A DNA stretch of 64,000 nucleotides from Promicromonospora iranensis (GCF_028994805.1 NZ_JAJQQP010000002.1:434001-498000); one strand, 5' to 3'; numbered from the stretch's first letter, positions 43,333 to 52,597 are shown. Made by a program: numbers and translations. Notes: generated from the sequence alone by a model not told the origin.

Positions 43333-43439
43333 CCGCTGGCCGCAAGTTGTTAGTTTGGGTAAGCACCTTCTTCTCGTGTGACGTGCGCCATACCGCGCCA
43401 CCCGTCCTGGGCCACGTCCTGGGCCACCTCCCGGCTCCC

Positions 43440-44231
43440 TCAGCGCACCCGTACCGACAGGCACGTCACGCAGCCCTCGAGCTTCTCGAACTCGGTGACG
43501 GGCGTGGTCAGCACCGTCAGGCCGCGGTCCCGCAGCAGGTCAGCGGTGCCGGGTGCGGCCGCCGACAGCAGCACTGTCGTCGGGTCGAGCACGACGACGG
43601 CGCTGCCCTCCGCCTCGGGGACGGGCAGGAACGCGTCGAACAGGCCGGCGTCGTCCACGAGGGGTTCGTACCCGATGACCGTGCCGTCCGGCAGGGCGGT
43701 CACCGCCGACTTCAGGTGCAGCGCACGGGTCGTGGGCACCTCGACCACACGCCACCCGCGCGGCTCGAGCAGCGCCCGGAGCTGGGCGACGCCGTCGGCG
43801 TTGGTACGCGTCGTGCGCCCGACGTAGACGGTGCGGCCCACCTTGAGGACGTCGCCGCCCTCCAGCGTGCCCGGTTCCATGATCTCCGCGAGCTCGCGCA
43901 CCGCGCCCTCGACGACCGGCCGTACCGACTCGACCTCGCCGCGCCGGGACAGCGCGCCCGGCCGGGTCAGGACGGCCAGCCCGTCGAAGACGACCACCGC
44001 GTCCTCGACGAACACCCCGTCGGGGTACGCCTCGGCAGCCGGCACCGTGCGCACGTCCCAGCCGTACCCGCGGAACACCTCCACGTACCGCTGCCACTGC
44101 TCAGCGGCCAGGTCGGCGTCGACCGGCACGCGCTCCAGGTGGGTGAGCTCGCCGTCGGCCAGGCGCACCGACGGCGGGCGGACGAGCAGGGTGGGGCGCG
44201 GGCGCCCGGCAGCGGTCTGTTCAGTGGCCAT
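43440..44231 (-). CDS. Dimethylargininase (DDAH)-like guanidino-group hydrolase
   Basis: A 263-residue pentein-fold enzyme of the N(G),N(G)-dimethylarginine dimethylaminohydrolase family, hydrolysing methylarginines to citrulline plus amine. Catalytic H172 (RALHLKSAV) and C257 (EGCVTCLSV) are in place. PDGVFVEDAVVV and IMEPGTLEGGDVLKVG hold the substrate acidic residues. ATG 44231 follows TAACGT by six bases. The tnpB reading frame runs into the first codons of this gene. Confidence 0.9.
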   Translation of the reverse strand: MATEQTAAGRPRPTLLVRPPSVRLADGELTHLERVPVDADLAAEQWQRYVEVFRGYGWDVRTVPAAEAYPDGVFVEDAVVVFDGLAVLTRPGALSRRGEVESVRPVVEGAVRELAEIMEPGTLEGGDVLKVGRTVYVGRTTRTNADGVAQLRALLEPRGWRVVEVPTTRALHLKSAVTALPDGTVIGYEPLVDDAGLFDAFLPVPEAEGSAVVVLDPTTVLLSAAAPGTADLLRDRGLTVLTTPVTEFEKLEGCVTCLSVRVR

Positions 44232-45870
44232 CCCGCGACGTTACTGCGTGTTTCGGAAGTCGTGAAACTTGCGGAACACCGCCCTTCTCGGGCGTCCAAG
44301 GTTCAGACCGCGGGTGCGGCCTGAGGTTGGTTCCCACGTCATCCAGTCCCTTGCCGCCACGACCGCTAGGGCCGGGATGGGTGGGGGTGTCCTGTCGGTG
44401 GGCTTTCTTGACGGGGCCGACTGCTTGACGGTCCCCGACCCGGGCAACACCACGCCCCACACCATCGGTGACGGTGGGGGTGTGGTTCTCGGCCCAGGCG
44501 GCGAGATTCACTGCGGCATTCAGATCACGATCCATGACAAGCCCGCACTCGCGGCACTCGAAGATGCGGTCCTTGAGCGTCAGGTCCTTACGCACTGCGC
44601 CGCAGGATGAGCAGGTCTTGGACGACGGGAACCACCTATCGGCCAGCACGACTTGTCCGTCGCGCCAGGCCTGCTTGTACGTGATCTGCCGGGCGAGCTC
44701 ACCCCACGCCGCGTCACTGATGGCGCGGGAGAGCTTGCGGTTGGTGGTCATGCCAGTGATGTTCAGGTCTTCCAGGACCAGCCGGGCGTGGTTCTTGACC
44801 AGCTGGTTGGACACCTGATGCAGCACATGACGACGACGATCGCGGATCCGGGCATGCTGCCGCGACAGATGCACAACAGCCTTCTTTCGGTTCTTCGATC
44901 CCTTCTTCTTGCGCGACACGGCTTTGGACAGGCGGCGCAGCCGCGGCAGGCCACTCCGGAAGGCGCGAAGGCTGTCGACCCGTAGCACCTCGGTGCCGTC
45001 GGAGGAGCCGGCGACAACCAGAGCATGCAGGCCACGATCCACACCCACCCAACCTTTCCCGGCGGGCCGAGGACTACCCGTACCGGCCTCTACCGGCTGG
45101 GAGGCGTGGCGTGCTGCGGGGTGCAGGTCGGCGGCCTCGACGGTGATGGAGATCCACCACCTGCTAGCCCTGCGGGACACGGTCACGTGCAGGATCCGGG
45201 CACGGCCCGTGGCGATCATTCTGCGCAGGCGCCGGGTGCATTCCCGCACCCGCAGGACGCCGATCTTCGGCAGGCTCACCGACCGGAGGCGATCCCCGTC
45301 ACCGATGCGGATATCCGGCCGGTACCCGGTGGTCTTGTTCCGGATCCGGAACGACCCTCCCGTTGTACTCTTCTTCTTGAACTGCGGGAAGCCGACCTTC
45401 GGTCCCTTCCGGGCACCGGTGCGCGAGTCTGCCCACGCCTTCAGGGCACGGCCCAGGTCGACACAGGCTTCCTCGAACACCTGCGCCGAGACCTGGTCGC
45501 GCCAAGCCAGACCCGTCACCTCCGCCCGCGTCGTCCAGTCAGGGTCAACGACGAACCGGCAGCCAGCTGCTCCCGACCGCTTCCACGCATTGAACGCCTT
45601 GATCAGGTCGAACCCCGTCCACGGCACCCGAACAGCACCCGGCGCGTTACCACCAGGCACGTCGCCGTCAGACACGAGCCCGGCCGCGACCTCAGGCGTG
45701 GAGTCCCGGCCCCGCCCACACTCGGCGGCAGCTCGGGCGTCCTTGTGTAGTCGCAGGGCCTGGTTGAAGGCGAACCTCGCCGCTCCGACATGCTGGGACA
45801 GCACGCGTACCTGCTCGACCGACGGGTCGAGACAGAGACGGAATGACGTGTGCCTGGGCATGTCGACCAT
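44221..45870 (-). CDS. tnpB: IS200/IS605-family RNA-guided nuclease TnpB
   Basis: A 549-residue TnpB, the RNA-guided nuclease of IS200/IS605-type elements and ancestor of Cas12. The RuvC residues are intact: D278 (GVDRGLHALVV), E367 (LVLEDLN) and D447/D449 (MDRDLNAAVN). The zinc finger CSSC...CREC (420-442) is present. The last about 85 residues translate the predicted omegaRNA and flanking DNA rather than a domain. The stop lies within the first codons of the dimethylargininase gene. No tnpA transposase is present. ATG 45870 or 45861 is the likely start. Confidence 0.9.
   Translation of the reverse strand: MVDMPRHTSFRLCLDPSVEQVRVLSQHVGAARFAFNQALRLHKDARAAAECGRGRDSTPEVAAGLVSDGDVPGGNAPGAVRVPWTGFDLIKAFNAWKRSGAAGCRFVVDPDWTTRAEVTGLAWRDQVSAQVFEEACVDLGRALKAWADSRTGARKGPKVGFPQFKKKSTTGGSFRIRNKTTGYRPDIRIGDGDRLRSVSLPKIGVLRVRECTRRLRRMIATGRARILHVTVSRRASRWWISITVEAADLHPAARHASQPVEAGTGSPRPAGKGWVGVDRGLHALVVAGSSDGTEVLRVDSLRAFRSGLPRLRRLSKAVSRKKKGSKNRKKAVVHLSRQHARIRDRRRHVLHQVSNQLVKNHARLVLEDLNITGMTTNRKLSRAISDAAWGELARQITYKQAWRDGQVVLADRWFPSSKTCSSCGAVRKDLTLKDRIFECRECGLVMDRDLNAAVNLAAWAENHTPTVTDGVGRGVARVGDRQAVGPVKKAHRQDTPTHPGPSGRGGKGLDDVGTNLRPHPRSEPWTPEKGGVPQVSRLPKHAVTSRDGH
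44238..44243 (-). promoter_or_regulatory. -10 box TAACGT before the dimethylargininase gene
   Basis: TAACGT, six bases, ATG 44231. The box lies inside the tnpB open reading frame. Confidence 0.5.
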
Positions 45871-46000
45871 GCTGCCACCAGCCACTGACAAAGACCCTTG
45901 AACAGCGCTTCAACCACCGATTGACCCGGACGTCAGTTCGATCCGTCTAAAACTCTCCAACCCACCGACTTACTCCCAAATCTCACGCGGTCCGAAACAC
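44248..46000 (-). mobile_element. tnpB-only IS200/IS605-like element
   Basis: The element consists of tnpB plus noncoding ends, without a tnpA. It lies between the last gene of the siderophore operon and the dimethylargininase gene. A 10-bp inverted pair GTGTTTCGGA (44248-44257) / TCCGAAACAC (45991-46000) lies close to both ends. Such repeats are not expected for this family, so the borders given are approximate. Confidence 0.5.
44258..44410 (-). ncRNA. Predicted omegaRNA / right end of the tnpB element
   Basis: The region overlapping the tnpB 3' end folds into hairpins (44304-44323 and 44281-44293, loop TTCTC on the plus strand). In IS200/IS605 elements this position encodes the guide scaffold, whose last bases border the host DNA used as guide. 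The exact 3' boundary cannot be set from one copy. Confidence 0.45.
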
Positions 46001-46003
46001 GGC

Positions 46004-48673
46004 TTAGCGGACCACCCCGCCGACGGCTGCCCGCTCGCGCGTCAGGTACGCCATCCGGGCCACCTTCGGACCCTGCGGCGACTCGTACGACACCCGCTCG
46101 CCGGCGGTGAACCCCATCACGGCCATCCGGTGCAGGGCCTTCTCGTTGTTCGCGTCGGGCTCGCCGACCAGGCGCCGGGTACCCGGCCCGGCGAAGAGGA
46201 ACTCGCGCGTCGCAGGCCCCAGCACGGTCCACGGGTTGTCGGGCGAGCCGTGCCGGGCGACAGGGCCCCGGCTGCCGAGGAAGAAGTGCATGCCGAGGTC
46301 ACCCGGCCGCACCTCGTAGGCGGTGGCGACCGGGTCGTGCTCGGGGTGGTACGCCTGGAGCAGCACCACGGGCTCGCCGTCCCACCGCACCAGATACGCG
46401 TGGTGGGTGGGCAAGGACTCGACGAACGCGTAGGTGTCGCGCACCTCGTCACGCGTGTGGCCGCCCATCCCCCAGAACGCTGCGCGGGGCTGGGCGAACC
46501 AGCCGTGCAGGACGTCGGCGTCGGCCTCTGGGTCGAGCATGTGCACGGTGACGAGGCCGTCCGCACCGAAGTCACGGCGCCACACCTCCTCGCCGCGAGC
46601 GCCGTTCAGCAGTCGGAGGGTGGTGTCCGCGGGGTGCAGGCGGTCCCAGTCGGTGACGACGGGGGTGGTGGCGGCGTCGGCCCAGGTGGCGTGCTGGTCG
46701 TCGAAGTGGACGCTGCCGGGCCGGCCTGCGGCGCCGAAGGGGACGCCCCAGCGGCTGTTGGCGCGGTCGGCGAGGTCCCAGACGTAGCGGGCGACGGAGC
46801 CGCGGTAGGCGGTGGGCGCGACGCCGGGTGAACCGCCGGTGCAGCGCACGGACTCGTTGTTGCCGGAGACGGGGGCGAGGGCCACGTCGGCCGTCGGGTC
46901 GCCAGGGCTCGGTACCGGCGGAAGCGGGTCGGGGAGGTGCAGCTCGCCCCAGGTGGGCTCGCTCTGCCGGTCGGCGCCTCCGGCGCTGGGCCGGTCGGCG
47001 CCTCCGGCGCTCTGCCGGTCGGCGGTGCCCGCCACCTCGGCCAGCGCCGCGCTCGCCTCGGCGGCCGGGTCGATGCCCAGCCAGTCGGCGGCGAGGATCC
47101 GGGCGAGACCGGCCCCGACCGCCGTCGGCACGTCGAGCACGCCGCCGAGCACCGCGGCGAAGGCCGGGTCCTGCCCGTGCGGCTCGTGCAGGGCGGCGAG
47201 CACGGGGTGCCCGGCGAGGCGGTGCGTCAGGGCGTCCCGCCACCGCATGTACAGGGCGGCGTCGGTCGAGGTGGCGTCGACGTGGGCGCCGTCCGCCACC
47301 CAGGCGCGCAGGCGCGCGGCGGCGGCCGAGGTGTCGGCCGCGAGGTGCTCGACCAGGCCGGGCGCGCCCAGGTCGCGGGTGTCGCCGTGGATGCGCCCCT
47401 GCGTCTCCGGCGACTCGGGCACGGTCCCCGCGGCGAGCAGCTGTCGGATCCGCTCCGCACGGTGCGGCGCGTAGGACCAGCCCAGGTCGTGGGCCTCGCG
47501 GCCGGGCCGGGTGTCGCGCGGGCCGAGGCCGGGGCGGCCGTCCAGCTCGGCGCGCGCCTGGGTCCTCGGCCGCTCGTTCGCGTCGACGGCGACCTGGGTC
47601 ACCGGGACGGGCACGGGGAGGTCCACGTAGCCGTCCGCGGGCTTGGCGGCGGGCAGGGCACGGTCGGCCGCCGCGGGGACCTTGCCCGCGGTCAGGCTGA
47701 GCACCTCGCCGGTGCTGTCGGCGGTCAGGACCCGGTTGACCGGGTCCACCCACCGGCTGAACGCGTCGGCGACGTCGCCCGCGGTGCGGGCGTGCAGCAG
47801 GGCCCGCCAGGACGCGACGCCGACGTCGGACAGCTCCCGGGCCGGCCAGTGCAGGTGCCAGCCGCCGGGGCCGGCGCCGTCCGCGCCGTCGGCGACGACC
47901 TCGACGTGGTGCGCGGCCGCGTTGGTGATGCCCCAGGCGACGGAGCCCGCGTGCCCGAAGTGCGGGATGCCGGGCACCCCGGGGAAGGCGAGGCCGAGCA
48001 CGTCGTAGGAGGCGTCCGGGTCGGTGCACACGAGCCGGACCTGCTGGTAGGGGCCGGGCAGCTCGAGCGTGCGGTGCGGGTCCCCCGCGACCAGCGGGCT
48101 GCCCGACTCCGTGAACGATCCGTGCACCGCCCATGCGTTCGAGCCGGAGCTCGGTCCGGCGTCGGCGGCGAACAGGCCCAGGACCTGCTCGAGCGGCACC
48201 CCGGGCACGTGCAGGTGCCTGGCCACGTGCGCGCGCCACAGGATGCTCGGGAACCCGTTGAACAGCACGTGGGCCGCGAGGAACACACCGATGGGCGTCC
48301 ACGGCCGCCACGGCCGGTGCGGTACCCCGGCCAGCTCGGGCACGTCCCGCCCGCCCGCGAGCAGGCCGTCGCTGACGCCGTCGGCGTACGCGGCGAGCCA
48401 TTCCTGCTCCGGCCGGTCCAGCGCGTCATGGATGCGCCGGGCCGTGGCGGCGAGCCGCTCGCGGGCGGCGAACCGGTCCCAGGCCGCGCCCGCCGGGCCG
48501 GCGACCTCCGCGTAGCGCTCCTCGGCCCGCATCCGGTCGGCCTCGATCTGCAGGCCACGGTCCTGTGCGGTCACCCAGCCCTGGCCGTAGGCCAGCGCGG
48601 TCTCGGAGGCGGCCCGCACGTGCGGGATACCGAGGTCGTCACGGAACAGGTCAAAGTCCACGTTCTCCATCAT
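46004..48673 (-). CDS. Penicillin-acylase (Ntn hydrolase) fused to a DesC-like N-acyltransferase
   Basis: An 889-residue two-part protein. Residues 1 to about 690 are a penicillin-acylase-type Ntn hydrolase; the autoprocessing nucleophile is probably S178 in PSSGSNAWAVHG. The HFGHAGSVAWGITNAAAHHVEVV and TGGSPGVAPTAYRGSVARYVWD regions follow. Residues about 700-889 are a GNAT domain like DesC/IucB (LHGWFAQPRAAFWGMGGHTRDEVRDTYAFVE ... GDLGMHFFLGSRGP). There is no signal peptide. It ends the des operon, 7 bases after desCD. It may transfer or exchange acyl groups on hydroxamate units. Fused family members are not known to me. Confidence 0.85.
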   Translation of the reverse strand: MMENVDFDLFRDDLGIPHVRAASETALAYGQGWVTAQDRGLQIEADRMRAEERYAEVAGPAGAAWDRFAARERLAATARRIHDALDRPEQEWLAAYADGVSDGLLAGGRDVPELAGVPHRPWRPWTPIGVFLAAHVLFNGFPSILWRAHVARHLHVPGVPLEQVLGLFAADAGPSSGSNAWAVHGSFTESGSPLVAGDPHRTLELPGPYQQVRLVCTDPDASYDVLGLAFPGVPGIPHFGHAGSVAWGITNAAAHHVEVVADGADGAGPGGWHLHWPARELSDVGVASWRALLHARTAGDVADAFSRWVDPVNRVLTADSTGEVLSLTAGKVPAAADRALPAAKPADGYVDLPVPVPVTQVAVDANERPRTQARAELDGRPGLGPRDTRPGREAHDLGWSYAPHRAERIRQLLAAGTVPESPETQGRIHGDTRDLGAPGLVEHLAADTSAAAARLRAWVADGAHVDATSTDAALYMRWRDALTHRLAGHPVLAALHEPHGQDPAFAAVLGGVLDVPTAVGAGLARILAADWLGIDPAAEASAALAEVAGTADRQSAGGADRPSAGGADRQSEPTWGELHLPDPLPPVPSPGDPTADVALAPVSGNNESVRCTGGSPGVAPTAYRGSVARYVWDLADRANSRWGVPFGAAGRPGSVHFDDQHATWADAATTPVVTDWDRLHPADTTLRLLNGARGEEVWRRDFGADGLVTVHMLDPEADADVLHGWFAQPRAAFWGMGGHTRDEVRDTYAFVESLPTHHAYLVRWDGEPVVLLQAYHPEHDPVATAYEVRPGDLGMHFFLGSRGPVARHGSPDNPWTVLGPATREFLFAGPGTRRLVGEPDANNEKALHRMAVMGFTAGERVSYESPQGPKVARMAYLTRERAAVGGVVR

Positions 48674-48680
48674 CCCTTGC

Positions 48681-51200
48681 TCATCCGTGAGTTCTCCGGC
48701 CGGCCGGGTTGGCGAGCGTGCCCGCGTAGATCAGCGACTCCGACTGGTTGGTCAGGTCGACCATCTGCAGGGTGTTGCGCAGCTGCAGGCGGTTGAGGCA
48801 CGAGTGCGCGAAGCGCGCCGCCCGCAGGTCGATGCCGGGCCGGCCACCGCGGGCGGCCGTGTCCGGGTGCTCCGCGGCGTGCCGGTCGATGGTCTCCGCG
48901 ACGAGCGCCCAGAAGCGCTCCTCCCCCAGCACACCGTCCTCGGCGAGGATGCCGGACAGGTGCCGCAGCACGCCGTCGAACACGTCGGTGAAGATCGCGA
49001 GCGCCTTCTCGTCGTCGTCGACGACGGAACGGATGCGCTCGATCCGGTCGGGCAGGGGCTGCTCGCCGAGCACCGCGACCTCCTCGCCGATGTCCTTCAT
49101 GACGGCGCGGCGGACGACGCCGTCGCGCAGGATGAGGATGAGGTTCTCGCCGTGCGGCATGAACGCGAGCTCGTACGTGAGCAGGCAGTGGACCAGCGGG
49201 TACAGGTAGGCGTCGAGGTAGGCGCGGAGCCACTGCTCGGGCGCGATGCCGGACTCGCGCACGAGGGCGGTCGCGAACGACGTGCCGCCGGCGTCGCGGT
49301 GCAGCAGGCTCGCCATGGTCACGAGGCGCTCGCCGGCGGCGAGGCCAGGAACCGGCGACTCGCGCCACAGCGCGGCGAGCATCTTGCGGTGCGCGTTGGG
49401 CTGGGGCGTGCGGTGATAGACGTCGCCCGTGTAGCCGACCGCGGCGACCTCGCGCAGCACGCTGAACCCGGTGGCCTGCAGGGTCGTGTCGTTCGCGACC
49501 AGGTCCGCCACCCAGTCGTTGATCTGCGGGGTGGCACGCATGTACGCGGGTGACAGGCCGCGCAGGAAGCCCATGTTCTGGATGGCGAGCGCCACCTTGA
49601 CGTAGTGCCGTTCGGGGCGGGTGCGGTTGAACATGGTGCGGATCGACTGCTGGGGCTGGTACTCGTCCGACCCGGGGCCGAGCGGCACGAGGTCGCCGCG
49701 GGCGACGTCGGCGGCGAAGGTGATCGCGACGCGGTGCTCCCACTGCCAGGGGTGCACGGGCAGGTACAGGTAGTCGGCGCTGTCGTGGCCGCGGGCGGCG
49801 AGCCGGTCCGCGAACGCCGCCCGTTCGGCGTCGGACAGCTCGCCGGGCAGGCCGGGCGCGCCGTAGTGGCCGGCCTCGGTCTGGTCCGCGGCGAGCGCGA
49901 GGTGCGTGTGCTCCCGGCGGGTCGCGAGCCAGAGCATACGCAGGCGCGCGCCGCGCTCGGGTGCGTAGGCGCGGTAGTCGCTCAGGGAGAAGCCGATGCG
50001 GCCGTTGTTCGCGAGGAAGCCGGGGTGGCCCTCGGACATGGCCGCCTCGACCTGCTGGAAGGTCTCGGCGGCGGCGTGAGGGCCGGACGCGGTCCGCATC
50101 GCCTCGAGCAGCCCGCTCACCGACGGCGTGTACCCGTCGAGCTCGCGCTCGCGCTTCGCGGCGGCGCTGGCCAGGGTGGAGGACAGCTCTTCGAGGTAGG
50201 TGGCGAGCAGGGCGTCGGGCACCTGGAGCAGGGGCTGCAGCTCGGCGACCAGCTCGAGCGCGTCCACGGGGAGCACGACCTCGCCGCGCATCCCCGCGGT
50301 GGCCGTGCGGCGCACGGACGCCGGGTCGACCACCCAGTGCTCCAGGGCGTACCGGCGGGCGGTGAACCGGTAGGTGACGCCGTCCAGGGCGAGGCGGTAG
50401 CCGTCCGTCGGGGCGCCGGGCGTGTCGTCGGGCTCCGGCTGGAACAGGCGCTCGTGGGCGAGCTCCGCGAGCGCCTTGGCCACGAGGTGCCGGTGGGCGT
50501 GCTCCATGTGGTCGGCGGTCAGGTGGGTGGCGACCATGTCGAGGCCGGACAGGTCGGGACAGGGCAGAGCGCCGTCACCGAGGGCGGAGGCCGCGAAGTC
50601 GGCACGGGTGGCGACGCTCAGGGCGGCCCGCTTGGCGTGCGCGCCGCGGCCGAGGTCCACCTCGCGCAGCACGCGGAACCCCGCGGCGGCGTTCTTGGCG
50701 GCGATCTTCCGGTTGCCGACGTCGGGCTCGACGACGACGCGGGTCGCGCCCCGGCCCGCGCCGGAGCTGCCCGGCGAGTCGCCGTCGGCCTGGTCGCCGG
50801 AGAGGCAGAACCGCATGACCGCCGTCATGACGGCGTCCGTCAGGCCGTGCCGCGGTGTCACCGGCGGGGCGACGAGCAGGTGCATGCCGAGGTCGCCGGG
50901 CAGGGCGTCGTGGACGTCGGTCAGCACCACGTGGGCGGGGTCATAGGTCTCGGTCAGGAAGACGGGCTCGCCGTCGAGGCGGCCGAGCCAGGCGGCCTCG
51001 TGCAGGCCGGCCTGGACGGCGGCGAGGTACTCGCGCACCTCGTCGACGCGCAGGTGACCCATCTGCCAGTACGAGGCAGCGGGGTGGGAGAGCCAGCCCT
51101 GGACCAGCTCGGCGTCCCGCGCCGGGACCACCGGCTCGATGGTGATCTCACCGAGGCGAGTGGTGGTCGTGAACGTGTGCACGGTTGTCGGGGCGCTCAC
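48681..51200 (-). CDS. desCD: Fused N-acyltransferase (DesC) and NIS siderophore synthetase (DesD)
   Basis: An 839-residue fusion. Residues about 10-205 are a GNAT domain (LVQGWLSHPAASYWQMGHLRVDEVREYLAAV ... GDLGMHLLVAPPVTPRHG) that acylates N-hydroxycadaverine. Residues about 220-835 are an IucA/IucC synthetase that joins and cyclises the hydroxamates. The latter has LYLPVHPWQWEHRVAITFA, QPQQSIRTMFNRTRPERHYVKVALAIQNMGF and AFMPHGENLILIL. In Streptomyces desC and desD are separate genes. The GTG start overlaps the desB stop. The product should be a desferrioxamine-type siderophore. Confidence 0.93.
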   Translation of the reverse strand: MSAPTTVHTFTTTTRLGEITIEPVVPARDAELVQGWLSHPAASYWQMGHLRVDEVREYLAAVQAGLHEAAWLGRLDGEPVFLTETYDPAHVVLTDVHDALPGDLGMHLLVAPPVTPRHGLTDAVMTAVMRFCLSGDQADGDSPGSSGAGRGATRVVVEPDVGNRKIAAKNAAAGFRVLREVDLGRGAHAKRAALSVATRADFAASALGDGALPCPDLSGLDMVATHLTADHMEHAHRHLVAKALAELAHERLFQPEPDDTPGAPTDGYRLALDGVTYRFTARRYALEHWVVDPASVRRTATAGMRGEVVLPVDALELVAELQPLLQVPDALLATYLEELSSTLASAAAKRERELDGYTPSVSGLLEAMRTASGPHAAAETFQQVEAAMSEGHPGFLANNGRIGFSLSDYRAYAPERGARLRMLWLATRREHTHLALAADQTEAGHYGAPGLPGELSDAERAAFADRLAARGHDSADYLYLPVHPWQWEHRVAITFAADVARGDLVPLGPGSDEYQPQQSIRTMFNRTRPERHYVKVALAIQNMGFLRGLSPAYMRATPQINDWVADLVANDTTLQATGFSVLREVAAVGYTGDVYHRTPQPNAHRKMLAALWRESPVPGLAAGERLVTMASLLHRDAGGTSFATALVRESGIAPEQWLRAYLDAYLYPLVHCLLTYELAFMPHGENLILILRDGVVRRAVMKDIGEEVAVLGEQPLPDRIERIRSVVDDDEKALAIFTDVFDGVLRHLSGILAEDGVLGEERFWALVAETIDRHAAEHPDTAARGGRPGIDLRAARFAHSCLNRLQLRNTLQMVDLTNQSESLIYAGTLANPAGRRTHG

Positions 51201-52597
51201 CGGGCGGCCTCCATCTCGTCGTCGGGCTGGCTGTCCGTCGTCTCGACGGGCTCGACCCTCGAGGCCGGCAGGCCGAACTGCTGGAACGCGATCCGCCGCT
51301 CCGTCGGGTACGGCTCGCGGCCCGTGACGTCGGCGAGGATCACGGAGTTGCGCCAGGCCCCGAAGCCGAGGTCCGGCGCGGTGACGCCGTGGGTGTGCTC
51401 CTCGCCGCCCACCACGTGGATGCGCCGGTCGTCGTCGACCGTGTAGTCACGGGTGACGGCGTACCGGCCGCGGTGGTCGAGGTTGACCAGCCCGGGCGCC
51501 AGGAAGCCGGGCACCGTGGCGGCGTAGCCCGTGGCGGCGACCAGCGCGCGGGTGCGGTGCTCCGCCGTCGTGCCGAGCTGGGCGTGGCGCAGGGTCAGGA
51601 CGTACTCGCCCGCCCCGTCCGCGCCGTCGGCGTCGAACCGGGCGGCGGTCACCTCGGTGTCGGACAGCAGCGTGGTCGGCACCTCGGCACCCAGCGCGGA
51701 CTTGCGGTAGAGGGTGTCGTAGATGTCGTCGACGAGGTCGCCGCTGATGCCCTTGTAGAGGTTGCGCTGCTCGCGCCCGAGCACGTCGCGCAGCTCGGCG
51801 GGCAGGGACACGTAGTGGTCGGTGTACTCGGGCGACGTCATCTCGAGCGTCAGCTTCGTGTACTCCATCGGGAAGAACCGCGGCGAGCGGGTCACCCAGT
51901 CCAGCCGGTGCTCCCCCGGGGCCGTGCCGCAGCCGTCCAGCAGGTCGCGGTAGACCTCGGCGGCAGACTGCCCGCTGCCGACGACGGTCACCGAGCCGGA
52001 CGCCACGAGCGCCGCCCGGCGCGGCAGGTAGTCGCTGGTGTGCACGACGGGGCCCGCGCCCTCCAGGCCTTGGAGCTGCGCGGGCAGGCGCGGCTGGGTC
52101 CCCGTGCCGAGCACGAGGTGCTTGGCACAGTATTTCTCGACGCCGTGGGCGGTCTCCGCGGTCACCTCGAACACGTAGTCGCCGGGGGCGCCGTCCGCCG
52201 TGGGGTCGGCGACCCGCACGACGCTCGTCACGCGCCGCCCCCAGCGCAGCGTCGGCAGCTGGTCGGCCACCCACCGGCAGTACTGGTCGTACTCGGCGCG
52301 CAGCGGGTAGAACGACTCACGGATGTAGAACTGGTACAGCCGTCCCGTCGCCTTGAGCCACGCCAGGAACGAGTAGCGCGACGTCGGGTCGGCCATCGTC
52401 ACCAGGTCGGCCAGGAACGGGACCTGCAGCGTGGTGCCCTCGATGAGCATCCCGGCGTGCCAGGAGAAGCCCTCGCGCTGGTCGAGGAACACCGCGGTGA
52501 CGTCGTCCAGGGGCTCCGCGAGCGCCGCGAGGCCGAGGTCGAACGGGCCGATCCCGATACCGAGCAGGTCGTGGACGGGGGGCGGGGCGGCGGTCAT
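51197..52597 (-). CDS. desB: Cadaverine N-hydroxylase DesB
   Basis: A 466-residue FAD/NADPH-dependent N-monooxygenase that hydroxylates cadaverine. The FAD loop is GIGIGPFDLGLA (13-24). The family stretch SWHAGMLIEGTTLQVPFLADLVTMADPTSRYSFLAWL follows. The NADPH loop is VTVVGSGQSAAEVYRDLL, and the ATGYA motif near the C terminus is VAATGYAATVP. It starts at an ATG overlapping the desA stop and ends overlapping the desCD start. Confidence 0.95.
   Translation of the reverse strand: MTAAPPPVHDLLGIGIGPFDLGLAALAEPLDDVTAVFLDQREGFSWHAGMLIEGTTLQVPFLADLVTMADPTSRYSFLAWLKATGRLYQFYIRESFYPLRAEYDQYCRWVADQLPTLRWGRRVTSVVRVADPTADGAPGDYVFEVTAETAHGVEKYCAKHLVLGTGTQPRLPAQLQGLEGAGPVVHTSDYLPRRAALVASGSVTVVGSGQSAAEVYRDLLDGCGTAPGEHRLDWVTRSPRFFPMEYTKLTLEMTSPEYTDHYVSLPAELRDVLGREQRNLYKGISGDLVDDIYDTLYRKSALGAEVPTTLLSDTEVTAARFDADGADGAGEYVLTLRHAQLGTTAEHRTRALVAATGYAATVPGFLAPGLVNLDHRGRYAVTRDYTVDDDRRIHVVGGEEHTHGVTAPDLGFGAWRNSVILADVTGREPYPTERRIAFQQFGLPASRVEPVETTDSQPDDEMEAAR

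Noticed and set aside
43333-43375. TTAGTTTGGGTAAGC resembling an iron box upstream of the ABC exporter
   Set aside because: Only about half of the conserved palindrome positions match, and the arms are not complementary, unlike the clear box at 54321.
44221-45870. Nuclease-dead TnpB repressor (TldR-like)
   Set aside because: The three RuvC acidic residues and the zinc finger are all present, so nuclease activity is expected.
44221-46003. Complete IS605 with tnpA
   Set aside because: No Y1 transposase frame with an HUH motif is found on either side.
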